Assembly: GCA_945903445.1 (NCBI GenBank)
Contig: CAMDNZ010000031.1
Coordinates: 1 to 37,472 of the forward strand
Origin: Bordetella parapertussis
Lineage (GTDB): Bacteria; Pseudomonadota; Gammaproteobacteria; Burkholderiales; Burkholderiaceae_B
DNA length: 37,472 bases
Direction of reading: 5' to 3'
This document shows positions 1 through 7,352 of the stretch, one piece after another. The translations under genes and the position numbers were made by a program. Position 1 is the stretch's first letter. Each line of letters starts with the position of its first letter. Below the pieces are notes generated by a model. That model was not told where the DNA came from. It saw nothing but the letters and a program-made list of their open reading frames with translations, and searched no databases.

Positions 1-123
1 GACGGCCATAAAGGCTGCACTGGCCGAGGCGAGGCCATAACCGCCGAACACCGCCGCACAAGCGCGCGACGCAACGGCCAATCGGTAGCGCCACGAGGCG
101 CCAGGGGCAGCGGGAGCTTTCAC
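1..123 (-). CDS. DUF3649-type membrane protein, N-terminal part (cut by window edge)
   Basis: The minus strand from a GTG at 123 reads without a stop to the window edge. It gives an alanine-rich N terminus with the motif WRYRLAVASRACAAVFGGYG followed by a hydrophobic stretch. This is the recognisable start of DUF3649 proteins, small inner-membrane proteins usually found beside TonB-dependent siderophore receptors and PepSY-type reductases, so a role in iron uptake is inferred from the family. No good ribosome-binding site precedes the GTG. The frame stays open further upstream, so the start is uncertain. It lies just downstream of a decayed TonB receptor, which supports the family call. The C-terminal part is outside the window. 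Confidence 0.6.
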   Translation of the reverse strand, partial: MKAPAAPGASWRYRLAVASRACAAVFGGYGLASASAAFMAV

Positions 124-211
124 GTCATACAGCCGGACAGGCCTGATAATTAACAAACAGGAATTATAATCATTCCCAGTCTGATTGTAAGCTTTCTTGT
201 AGCCCGATGCT

Positions 212-587
212 CTACCAGCGATAACGAACGCTGGCCTTGATCGAGCACGGGTGGGCGTGGCGCGGCCTAAGCCATAAGCGATCGCGGCGTCCACCAAGGT
301 TGCGGACGGCACTTTATTGATTTGATCCTGCGCGTAGATACCAGTTTGGTACCGGCGTTGCCGGGTATTGCTGATCCACTCGACCGGCGTGATGTATTGA
401 TTGGTATTGGGGTTGAAGATATCCAATGGCGTGTCTGCGGGAAAACGCTGACCAGCGTATGGACATCCATATCGACTTGCGTACCGCCCTTGTTTCGATT
501 CAAGAAACGGAAGTCCGGATCCAGGTAGCTGGCGGCCGCGCTGAACGCGCACACCGTCGTCGACAAGAAAGACTACCGGGCGTGGTG
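212..587 (-). pseudogene. TonB-dependent siderophore receptor remnant
   Basis: No frame is open across this stretch, but reading the minus strand in successive frames yields receptor pieces in the right order. First comes a piece with SYLDPDFRFLNRNKGGTQVD. Next is a different frame with DTPLDIFNPNTNQYITPVEW and RRYQTGIYAQDQI, then VPSATLVDAAIAYGLGR. Last, in a third frame, is KASVRYRW followed by TAG at 214-212. Barrel strands ending in an aromatic residue and the VPSxTLVDAA segment are typical of the C-terminal half of TonB-dependent receptors. The pieces are much closer together than in an intact receptor, so there were internal deletions as well as frameshifts, and the plug domain is absent. 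The DUF3649-type gene follows at once, as expected for an iron-uptake operon. The receptor's ligand cannot be told. Confidence 0.7.
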
Positions 588-917
588 CTAGGCCAAGCGC
601 AATAGCACCATGCCTGCCACGATCCCACCGATCCCCAACCAACCCGTTGGACTCAGCCGCTGCTTGAACAGCACCACTGCCGCACTCGCCGTCAGTACGA
701 TGCCCGTCCCACCCCACAATGCATAGGCAATCGATAGGTCGATGCCTTTGACGGCCTGCGATAGGGCGGTGAACGAAGCCAGGATGCTGGCGACACCCAG
801 CAGACCGATGGCGCGACGACGAAACCCATCGGAGTACTTGATAAGAATGTTGGCCGCGACTTCCAGGACGATCGCCACAGCCATAAAGACATAATGAATG
901 AGTTCGGCGTTTTTCAT
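588..917 (-). CDS. mdtI: Small multidrug resistance protein, MdtI-like subunit
   Basis: This 109-residue protein has four hydrophobic segments. It carries the SMR signature: a membrane-embedded glutamate in the first helix (IVLEVAANILIKYSDGF) and an AYALWGGTG motif in the third. Length and sequence fit MdtI, which forms a heterodimer with MdtJ in the inner membrane; in E. coli the pair exports spermidine. It starts five bases after the mdtJ stop, and an AGAAGG ribosome-binding site lies inside the end of mdtJ, so the two are translationally linked. Substrate here is inferred from the family. A generic SMR pair for quaternary amines is the main alternative. Confidence 0.85.
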   Translation of the reverse strand: MKNAELIHYVFMAVAIVLEVAANILIKYSDGFRRRAIGLLGVASILASFTALSQAVKGIDLSIAYALWGGTGIVLTASAAVVLFKQRLSPTGWLGIGGIVAGMVLLRLA

Positions 918-922
918 GTCGA

Positions 923-1300
923 TTACGCCTTCTGGGCGAAATGACTATCTTCAGCGCCCTGCCCCATACTGTCATGGGGTGCCCCGATATTGACCAGTAT
1001 GACGCCCAGGATCAGCACCGCTATACCCAGCACCTTAAGCGTCCCCAGACTCTCGCCGAAGTAACGCACTCCGATGAACGCGACGCAGATAAGTCCCACC
1101 GTTTCCCAGGTTGCGTAGGCCAAAGCAAGAGGAAGGCGTTTGACGCTAACGGCCAGAAAACAGAAGGACAGGGCGATCATCGCGTACATGAGCATCAAGG
1201 TCGAGACGGCGCCAGCATCGGCGACGATTTTCATGATGGTGACGCCGACCACTTCGACGGCAATGGCTGCCAATAAGAAAAACCACGGGGTAACGATCAT
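923..1300 (-). CDS. mdtJ: Small multidrug resistance protein, MdtJ-like subunit
   Basis: This 125-residue, four-helix SMR family membrane protein has the conserved glutamate in helix 1 (AAIAVEVVGVTIMKI) and an AYATWETVG motif in helix 3. A short polar C-terminal tail (HDSMGQGAEDSHFAQKA) matches the longer tail that separates MdtJ from MdtI. It is the first gene of a two-gene operon with mdtI and partners it in a heterodimeric proton-coupled exporter, spermidine in the E. coli pair. It is transcribed away from a LysR regulator 107 bases off, which probably controls it through the dyad at 1361-1381. No strong ribosome-binding site precedes the ATG. Confidence 0.85.
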   Translation of the reverse strand: MIVTPWFFLLAAIAVEVVGVTIMKIVADAGAVSTLMLMYAMIALSFCFLAVSVKRLPLALAYATWETVGLICVAFIGVRYFGESLGTLKVLGIAVLILGVILVNIGAPHDSMGQGAEDSHFAQKA

Positions 1301-1360
1301 TTCGGAATTGCGCTCAATGGCGTTTTAAACGGGACGACGGACATTATTTACCGTATTATT

Positions 1361-1381
1361 GGATTTAAAAAATTCGAATCC
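1361..1381. promoter_or_regulatory. LysR-type T-N11-A operator between lysR gene and mdtJI
   Basis: GGATT, eleven AT-rich bases, then AATCC form a perfect 5-base inverted repeat. This is the classic T-N11-A recognition site of LysR regulators, placed in the divergent promoter 27 bases before the LysR gene start and about 60 bases from mdtJ. It probably serves autoregulation of the LysR gene and control of mdtJI. The AT-rich flank is the likely home of both promoters, but no -10/-35 pair was assigned with confidence. Confidence 0.55.
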
Positions 1382-1407
1382 ATCGTTTTTTTAGATAGGA
1401 CACAGCG

Positions 1408-2283
1408 ATGCAGTGGAGTCTCGACCAGTTGCGGCAGTTCGTCGCTACCGCCGAACAAGGCTCTATCAGCGCGGCCGCGCGCCATCTGGGTAAAGCACAA
1501 TCAGCGGTCAGTACCGCAGTCAGCCTATTGGAAGCGGATTTGAACGTGGCGTTATTCGATCGCACGACTCACCGCGCCACGCTTTCCGATGCGGGTCAGT
1601 TGTTGCTGTTGGAAGCGCGCGAAGTGCTGCGGCAGGCTGCGGCACTGGATCAACGGGCACGTTCGCTGGTCGATCGCAACGATGCCAAGTTGGCATTGGC
1701 GCTAGACGAAGCGCTGCCCTTCAACGCCGTCGGCACCTTGCTTCGCGAAATCTCCGAGCGTTTTCCCAATCTGGAACTCACGCTACTGAACGGCACGGCA
1801 AACGAAGTGGCCGACTACGTCGATCAGGCACACGCCGACGTGGCTTTTCATTTCGACCGAGGCCCCCTGCGCGATCGTTTCGATCAACGTCATATTGGCA
1901 CACTGCCTCAGGCCATATTCGTCGCCAGCGGCCACCCCCTGCTCGACAAAGCAGCGATCAAGCGCAGCGATCTGGCACGCCACCGTCAATTGGTCATGAC
2001 CGCCGAGCGAGCGCAAGAGCGCGTCTATAGTCCCAAAGTCTGGCGCTCCGACAGCTTTTATACAATCGCCGAAATGGTGGCCGACGACCTGGGCTGGGCG
2101 ATTCTGCCAGTGAACGTGGCCCTGTCCGGCAACTACGCCAAACCCTTGCACCAGGTTTCATGCCCGGCACTGTCCTTGCCTTTGTTGTCGGTCCGCATGC
2201 TGTGGAACCAAGGCCGACTGCTGAACATGAGCGCCCATTGGGTCGAACAGCGCATGATCGAATTGATGCAAGACTCGTCCTGA
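1408..2283 (+). CDS. LysR-family transcriptional regulator
   Basis: The 291-residue protein has the standard LysR layout. An N-terminal winged helix-turn-helix covers residues 1-60, with the core GSISAAARHLGKAQSAVSTAV and then FDRTTHRATLSDAG. A substrate-binding domain of two Rossmann-like lobes runs from about residue 90 to the end. The ATG at 1408 gives the usual N terminus (MQWSLDQLRQFVATAEQG); a weak AGGA lies upstream. It is divergent from mdtJI and shares their promoter region, which holds a T-N11-A dyad, so mdtJI is the likely target. The effector cannot be read from the sequence; a polyamine or toxic cation would fit the neighbours. Confidence 0.9.
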   Translation: MQWSLDQLRQFVATAEQGSISAAARHLGKAQSAVSTAVSLLEADLNVALFDRTTHRATLSDAGQLLLLEAREVLRQAAALDQRARSLVDRNDAKLALALDEALPFNAVGTLLREISERFPNLELTLLNGTANEVADYVDQAHADVAFHFDRGPLRDRFDQRHIGTLPQAIFVASGHPLLDKAAIKRSDLARHRQLVMTAERAQERVYSPKVWRSDSFYTIAEMVADDLGWAILPVNVALSGNYAKPLHQVSCPALSLPLLSVRMLWNQGRLLNMSAHWVEQRMIELMQDSS

Positions 2284-2297
2284 TCGACACCACATAC

Positions 2298-2888
2298 CTA
2301 CCAATCGATGCACAGCGCGCCCTGATCCGTGCCGCGAACGTACGAACCGAAGCGAGGATCGTCCCGACCCTCTACAGGACCACTGCGCTGCGCCGCTTCC
2401 GCGTCCCGATACTCTTTCGATTGCATCTCGAGCAATCTCGACACCGTGCGATGGAACTCGTTCGACAAAATGCCTTCGGTATACAGCGCCTCGGGGGGCT
2501 ATTCGGCAGAGACAATCGACTTCAGCTGATGGTCGTTGAACACATCCACCAGCCAAATGAATCGCCGCGCTTTGGACGATTGACGGGCCGACCTCTTGGG
2601 CACATCCGACAAAATGATCGCGTGAAAGCGACTGGCCAGATCCAGATCATCGTTTAGCGAGCGCGGACCGCTACACAAGCGCGCAAAGTCGAACCACACC
2701 ACGCTGCCCGCCAACGCCTTCGCCGTCAACTGCCGGTTCTCGACCGTCAACACTGAATCTTGCAGCGCGGTGTCGGCCAGACAATGGGAAACCTGTTCAT
2801 AGCAATCGCGCGATGAACGCACTGCTACGCCTGCAAGCCATGAGTTCATGTTCGACCCTGGACTAAAAACTTCCGCAGTGCACGCCAA
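2298..2888 (-). pseudogene. Degenerate C-terminal copy of zapE
   Basis: The minus strand encodes a close relative of the C-terminal half of the intact ZapE at 3474-4565. The shared segments are LTVENRQL, ALAGSVVWFDFA, RFHAIILSDVP, SARQSS, RRFxWLVDVF, LSNEFHRTVSRLLEMQSKEY. By eye, about 80% of residues match. A TAG stop falls in frame at 2501-2503, where the intact gene has the Cys of SAECPPE; reading through it gives the rest of the family sequence to a TAG at 2298. The ATPase half with Walker A and B is missing, and residues before about 2790 do not match ZapE. It cannot be a working ATPase. Changes are mostly at third codon positions, so the copy is old or came from a related species. Confidence 0.8.
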
Positions 2889-3091
2889 AATGCAAGCGCG
2901 ACCGGCCCTTTGAAACTGATCCTAGAATAAAGATTTCGGCTCGCCATTAGAGCGCTACCTTCGAGTGTGCGGCGTGGCCATTGAAAACGACGTCCAAGAG
3001 GTGGGTACCGCTTCAATCACCTTATGGCGTTACCTGCTCGATATGCGCGCAGCACACCTCTTTACGTTTCATGTGCTTAAGGAGAAGGACC

Positions 3092-3316
3092 ATGAAAAAA
3101 ACACCGATGAAATCTTTTATTGCGTCGCTGTGCGTTGCCGGCATGCTGGCTACAGCCACATCGGCGTTCGCTATGACGCCGCACGACATTACCGTGAGCG
3201 AAGCCCCCCAAGCAGCCTCGAAGTTTGAAAACCAAGACATTGAAAGTGGTGTGTTGGCAGTACTACTTTATTGGACTTGGTGCATGATGAAATCAAACCA
3301 AAAAGGCTGTCCATGA
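3092..3316 (+). CDS. Small exported peptide of unknown function
   Basis: The 74-residue product starts at an ATG eight bases after a strong GGAGAAGG-type ribosome-binding site. It begins with a clear Sec signal peptide: a KK-containing n-region, the hydrophobic core FIASLCVAGMLATATS, and a probable cut after AFA near residue 27. The mature part is about 47 residues. It has a polar, acidic first half and then a short hydrophobic segment (GVLAVLLYWTWCMM), ending SNQKGCP with two cysteines. The longer open frame starting at 2981 lacks a ribosome-binding site and would bury the signal peptide, so it was not used. I do not recognise the family. The gene lies alone on the plus strand between two minus-strand copies of zapE sequence. 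Confidence 0.6.
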   Translation: MKKTPMKSFIASLCVAGMLATATSAFAMTPHDITVSEAPQAASKFENQDIESGVLAVLLYWTWCMMKSNQKGCP

Positions 3317-3321
3317 TTAAC

Positions 3322-3412
3322 GACTGACGCAACGCCTGGCGGATAGCGTTTAGCCTGAGATTTTTTCTTTAATTGCAGGCATTCGCCAGGTGCAAGCGTA
3401 GACCGATCAGTC
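3322..3412 (+). other. Nested inverted repeats after the small exported peptide gene
   Basis: Three inverted repeats sit inside one another: GACTGA 3322-3327 with TCAGTC 3407-3412, CCTGGCG 3335-3341 with CGCCAGG 3384-3390, and GCCTG 3353-3357 with CAGGC 3376-3380. The innermost loop holds a T6 run. As RNA this would fold into a long irregular hairpin right after the stop codon of the small peptide gene. It could be a structured 3' end or a processed small RNA. It is not a textbook terminator because the T run is in the loop. Confidence 0.35.
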
Positions 3413-3473
3413 ATACAACGAAATGGCCCACGCGGATCCGATAGCTTCTACGGCGTCTATGAATCTTTGGACA

Positions 3474-4565
3474 CTACAGCACAACAGCAGCGCGCCGCTC
3501 GGCATCCAGATATTCTTTCGACTGCATTTCCAACAACCGCGAGACGGTCCGATGGAACTCGTTGGACAAGGTGCCCTCGGTGTACAGTTCCTCCGGCGGA
3601 CACTCGGCCGAGATGATCAGCTTCACCTTGTGGTCGTAGAACACATCCACCAGCCAGGTGAAGCGGCGCGCCTCGGACGATTGGCGAGCGGACATTCGGG
3701 GCACGTCCGACAAGATAATGGCGTGAAACCGCCCCGCCAGTTCGAGATAATCGTTTTGCGAACGGGGTCCGCCGCATAACGTAGCAAAGTCGAACCACAC
3801 CACGCTGCCCGCCAATGCCTGGGCTTTCAACTGCCGGTTCTCGACCGTCAGCACAGGGTCTTGCGGCGCAGTGTCGGCCAGGCGGTCGAACGCCTGCTGC
3901 AATGCCGTCTGCACAGCCTCGTCCAGGGGGTAATGATAAATCTCGACCTGCTCCAGCGAACGGCGGCGGTAGTCCACCCCGGCATCCACATTTAAGATGT
4001 CCATGCGCGCCTGTATCAGCTTGATGGCCGGCAGGATGCGGTCGCGGTGCAAACCATCGGGATACAACGTCGACGGCTCGTAGTTGGACGTCATCACGAA
4101 CGAGGTGCCATGCTCGAACAGTTTGAGCAGCAGCCGATACAGAATCATGGCGTCGGCCACGTCCGAGACATGGAATTCGTCGAAACAGATCAGCCGGTAT
4201 TTGGCCGCGATGCGCGAGGCCACCTCGTCCAGCGGATCGCTGGTGCCCTTGACGGCATTCAGCTCGCGATGCACGCCGCGCATAAATTCGTGAAAATGCA
4301 CGCGGGTCTTGCGCTGCACCGGCACCGTCAGAAAAAACGCATCCATCAGAAAGCTCTTGCCGCGCCCCACCCCGCCCCACAAATAGACGCCGCGCGGCAC
4401 CTCGGGACGGCTGAACAACTTCTTCAAGGCATTGGAGCGCTTGCGCTTGAACGCCAGCCAGTCATCGAAATACTGCTGCAGCCGGTCGATGGCGACACGT
4501 TGGGCATCGTCAGGCTGATAGCCACGCTCGGCCAAGGCCGACTCGTAGTAGTCGCGGACAGTCAT
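3474..4565 (-). CDS. zapE: Cell division protein ZapE (AFG1-like ATPase)
   Basis: The 363-residue AFG1/ZapE ATPase associates with the division site and Z-ring on the inner face of the membrane in E. coli. Walker A is GGVGRGKS (residues 64-71) and Walker B is LICFDEF with D129-E130; the family's conserved FHEFMRGVH and VVWFDFATLC segments are also present. The start was placed at the ATG at 4565, not the open frame's 4631, because CAGGAAG lies at proper spacing before it and the protein then begins MTVRDYYESAL as in relatives. Length is normal. It lies just after lpdA, from which it is separated by a strong hairpin terminator, so it likely has its own promoter. A decayed partial copy lies at 2298-2888. 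Confidence 0.93.
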   Translation of the reverse strand: MTVRDYYESALAERGYQPDDAQRVAIDRLQQYFDDWLAFKRKRSNALKKLFSRPEVPRGVYLWGGVGRGKSFLMDAFFLTVPVQRKTRVHFHEFMRGVHRELNAVKGTSDPLDEVASRIAAKYRLICFDEFHVSDVADAMILYRLLLKLFEHGTSFVMTSNYEPSTLYPDGLHRDRILPAIKLIQARMDILNVDAGVDYRRRSLEQVEIYHYPLDEAVQTALQQAFDRLADTAPQDPVLTVENRQLKAQALAGSVVWFDFATLCGGPRSQNDYLELAGRFHAIILSDVPRMSARQSSEARRFTWLVDVFYDHKVKLIISAECPPEELYTEGTLSNEFHRTVSRLLEMQSKEYLDAERRAAVVL

Positions 4566-4590
4566 GAAACAGACTTCCTGAAAAAGGATA

Positions 4591-4622
4591 AGGGGATCGG
4601 GTGTGCAGGCACCCGATCCCCT
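4591..4622 (-). terminator. Intrinsic terminator of the sucAB-lpdA operon
   Basis: A perfect 13-base inverted repeat (AGGGGATCGGGTG, six-base loop, CACCCGATCCCCT) lies between the lpdA stop and the zapE start. On the minus strand it is followed by TATCCTTTTT, giving a GC-rich stem plus U tract. It ends the dehydrogenase operon before zapE. Confidence 0.85.
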
Positions 4623-4641
4623 GTTTGGCACGAAACGCGCC

Positions 4642-6069
4642 TTAGAAATTCAGCGAGCGCTTGTCTACGGCCAAGGCCGCTTCCTTGACAGCTTCGGACA
4701 AGGTCGGATGTGCGTGGCAGATCCGTGCAATGTCTTCAGCGGCACCGCGGAATTCCATAATAGTCACGGCTTCGGAAATCAGCTCGGACGCCATCGGACC
4801 CACGATATGCACCCCCAAGACCTCGTCGGTCTTGGCATCGGCGATCACCTTGGCGAAACCGGTGGTATCGCCCAATGCGCGGGCGCGACCGTTGGCCAGA
4901 AAAGGGAAGCTGCCAGCCTTGTACTCGCGGCCTTCGGCCTTGAGTTGTTGCTCGCTCTTACCCACCCAGGCGATTTCGGGCGAAGTGTAAATGACCCAGG
5001 GTACGGTGTCGAAATTGACATGACCGTGTTGCCCGCCAATGCGTTCGGCCACCGCCACGCCTTCTTCCTCGGCCTTGTGCGCCAACATCGGACCGCGCAC
5101 GACGTCGCCCACGGCCCAGACGTTGGCAAGGTTGGTCTTGCAATCGCCATCGACGATCACAAAACCGCGCTCATCTAACTTCAAGCCCACTTTGTCGGCT
5201 TGCAGACCTTCGGTGTAGGGCACTCGACCGATAGAGACGATCAGCTTGTCCACTTTCAAGGACTGCTCGCCACCCTTGGCGTCGGTATAGGGCACGGTCA
5301 CCGATTTGGCTTCGGCCTTGATCTCGCCGATCTTCACGCCCATCTCGATCTTCAGACCTTGTTTGTCGAACGCCTTCCTGGCTTCTTTGGCCACCTGTTG
5401 ATCGGCGGCCGCCAAGAACTCGGGCATGGCTTCCAAAATAGTGACTTCGGCACCCAGACGACGCCAGACGCTACCCATTTCGAGGCCGATCACACCGGCA
5501 CCGATGACGCCCAGCGTCTTGGGGACCGAATCGATCTTCAGTGCGCCGTCGTTCGACAGCACCTGTTTCTCGTCGAACGGCAGGCCAGGCAAGGCACGTG
5601 CGGCCGAACCCGTGGCGATCACCACGTGCCTGCCCACCAGATTTTCTTCCTGCTCGCCGGCGACCTTGATAGACCAGCCACCTTCGGCCTGGCCCACGAA
5701 CTCGCCCTTGCCGTGAAAGAAGGTGACCTTGTTCTTCTTGAACAGGTACAGGATGCCTTCGTTGTTCTGCTTGACCACGCCGTCCTTGCGGCCTAACAAC
5801 TTGTCGAGCTTCAGGTTCACGCCCTTGAGCTCGATGCCGTGCGCTTCGAAATGCTTGTTGGCGTGTTCATAATGTTCCGAGGACTGCAACAGCGCCTTCG
5901 ACGGAATGCATCCGACGTTGGTGCAGGTGCCGCCCGGTGCGGCCTTACCGTCGGCCGTCGACCATGCGTCGACACATGCCACCGAGAAGCCCAACTGGGC
6001 CGCGCGGATGGCGGCGATGTATCCGCCGGGACCCGCGCCAATGACGACTACGTCAAACTGTTTGGACAT
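4642..6069 (-). CDS. lpdA: Dihydrolipoyl dehydrogenase (E3) of the 2-oxoglutarate dehydrogenase complex
   Basis: This 475-residue FAD-dependent enzyme reoxidises dihydrolipoyl groups on E2 with NAD+. The FAD-binding GAGPGGY is at residues 11-17. The redox-active disulfide is in GGTCTNVGCIPSK (C49 and C54). The NAD-binding GAGVIGLEMGSVWRRLGAEV lies mid-protein, and the catalytic His-Glu pair is in HAHPTLSEA near the C terminus (about H454 and E459). It is the third gene of sucA-sucB-lpdA, 15 bases after sucB, so it is the complex-specific E3 (odhL in Bordetella naming). There is no lipoyl domain at its N terminus, unlike some E3 proteins of pyruvate dehydrogenase operons. Confidence 0.95.
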   Translation of the reverse strand: MSKQFDVVVIGAGPGGYIAAIRAAQLGFSVACVDAWSTADGKAAPGGTCTNVGCIPSKALLQSSEHYEHANKHFEAHGIELKGVNLKLDKLLGRKDGVVKQNNEGILYLFKKNKVTFFHGKGEFVGQAEGGWSIKVAGEQEENLVGRHVVIATGSAARALPGLPFDEKQVLSNDGALKIDSVPKTLGVIGAGVIGLEMGSVWRRLGAEVTILEAMPEFLAAADQQVAKEARKAFDKQGLKIEMGVKIGEIKAEAKSVTVPYTDAKGGEQSLKVDKLIVSIGRVPYTEGLQADKVGLKLDERGFVIVDGDCKTNLANVWAVGDVVRGPMLAHKAEEEGVAVAERIGGQHGHVNFDTVPWVIYTSPEIAWVGKSEQQLKAEGREYKAGSFPFLANGRARALGDTTGFAKVIADAKTDEVLGVHIVGPMASELISEAVTIMEFRGAAEDIARICHAHPTLSEAVKEAALAVDKRSLNF

Positions 6070-6084
6070 CTGTTGGTCTCCGAT

Positions 6085-7311
6085 TTACAGATCCAGCAGC
6101 AGGCGCTGCGGATCTTCCAGGGCGTCCTTCATGGCGACCAGGCCCAGGACGGCTTCGCGGCCATCGATGATGCGGTGGTCGTAGGACAGCGCGAGGTAGT
6201 TGATCGGACGAATGACGATCTGGCCCTTTTCGACCACGGGACGTTCCTTGGTGGCGTGAATGCCCAAAATGGCCGACTGCGGCGGGTTGATGATCGGGGT
6301 CGACAGCATCGAACCGAACACGCCGCCGTTCGAAATCGAGAACGTACCGCCGGTCATTTCTTCCAGACCCAACTTGCCTTCACCGGCACGCTTACCGAAG
6401 TCGGCGATCTGCTTTTCGATCTCGGCAATGCTCAGTTGATCGGCGTTACGCAGGATGGGCACCACCAGACCGCGCGGGCTGCCCACGGCGATACCGATGT
6501 CGAAATAGCCGTGATAGATGATGTCCTTGCCGTCGACCGACGCGTTCAGCAGCGGATATTTCTTCAGTGCGGCCACGGCAGCCTTGACGAAGAACGACAT
6601 GAAGCCGAGCTTCACGCCATGCTCTTTCTCGAACTTGTCTTTGTAGGCCGTACGCAAGTCAATCACGGCCTGCATGTTGACTTCGTTGAACGTCGTCAGG
6701 ATGGCGTTCTCTTGCTGCGATTGCAGCAGGCGTTCGGCAATACGCGCACGCAGGCGGCTCATGGGCACGCGCTGCTCGGGACGGCCATCCAAGGACACCG
6801 ATTGTGCTGCGGGGGCAGCGGCTGCAGGCTTGGCGCTACCTGCCGATGCGCCCAGCGCATCGCCTTTGGTGACGCGGCCGTCGCGGCCCGAACCTTGCAC
6901 CGACGACGGATCGACGTTTTTCTCGGCCAGAATCTTGGCAGCCGAAGGCGAGGCCACACCAGCGCTGCTGTTGCTGGCCGGCGCAGCGGCTGCGGGCGCC
7001 GCGGCGGCTTGCTCGGCTTGCGGCTTGGCATCGCTGGGGGTCGAAGTGGCGGGAGCCGCAGCGGCCTTGCCGTCGGTATCGATACGGGCGATCAATTCGC
7101 CCGAAGTCACCGAGCTGCCGTCGCCCTTGACGATTTCCGACAACACGCCTGAGGCGGGGGCCGGCACTTCCAGCACGACCTTGTCGGTCTCGATTTCGAT
7201 CAAAATTTCATCTGCTTCGACGGCAGCGCCCGGCTGCTTCTTCCACTGCAACATGGAGGCTTCGGAAACCGATTCCGACAGCTGGGGCACGAGGATATCT
7301 TTGATAGCCAT
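6085..7311 (-). CDS. sucB: Dihydrolipoyllysine succinyltransferase (E2) of 2-oxoglutarate dehydrogenase
   Basis: The 408-residue E2 core of the complex transfers the succinyl group from E1 to CoA. A single N-terminal lipoyl domain carries the modified lysine in EIETDKVVLEVPAP (K44). A long Ala/Pro-rich linker follows at about residues 80-120. Then come the peripheral subunit-binding domain (SPSAAKILAEKNVDPSSVQG) and the catalytic domain ending with SYDHRIIDG, whose H379 and D383 are the catalytic residues. It starts 41 bases after sucA and runs straight into lpdA in one operon. Length and layout are normal. Confidence 0.96.
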   Translation of the reverse strand: MAIKDILVPQLSESVSEASMLQWKKQPGAAVEADEILIEIETDKVVLEVPAPASGVLSEIVKGDGSSVTSGELIARIDTDGKAAAAPATSTPSDAKPQAEQAAAAPAAAAPASNSSAGVASPSAAKILAEKNVDPSSVQGSGRDGRVTKGDALGASAGSAKPAAAAPAAQSVSLDGRPEQRVPMSRLRARIAERLLQSQQENAILTTFNEVNMQAVIDLRTAYKDKFEKEHGVKLGFMSFFVKAAVAALKKYPLLNASVDGKDIIYHGYFDIGIAVGSPRGLVVPILRNADQLSIAEIEKQIADFGKRAGEGKLGLEEMTGGTFSISNGGVFGSMLSTPIINPPQSAILGIHATKERPVVEKGQIVIRPINYLALSYDHRIIDGREAVLGLVAMKDALEDPQRLLLDL

Positions 7312-7352
7312 GATGGTTGTATTCCGTAAATAGTCTGTAAACGTGGTTCGCG

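Noticed and set aside
144..176. AT-rich ATAATCATT stretch resembling a Fur box before the DUF3649-type gene
   Set aside because: By eye only about 13 of 19 positions match, and it lies between two genes expected to be in one operon, so it is not listed as a site.
322..528. 68-codon plus-strand frame in the receptor remnant
   Set aside because: It is antisense to recognisable receptor fragments and has no ribosome-binding site.
2981..3091. Longer N terminus for the small exported peptide
   Set aside because: The added residues have no ribosome-binding site in front and would place the signal peptide inside the protein.
3457..4380. A 307-codon minus-strand frame overlapping zapE
   Set aside because: Out-of-frame shadow of zapE with Arg-rich composition and no motif.
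5839..7152. A 437-codon open frame on the plus strand across sucB and lpdA
   Set aside because: Antisense shadow; the sequence is His, Arg and Gly rich without domain motifs, and spans two genes.
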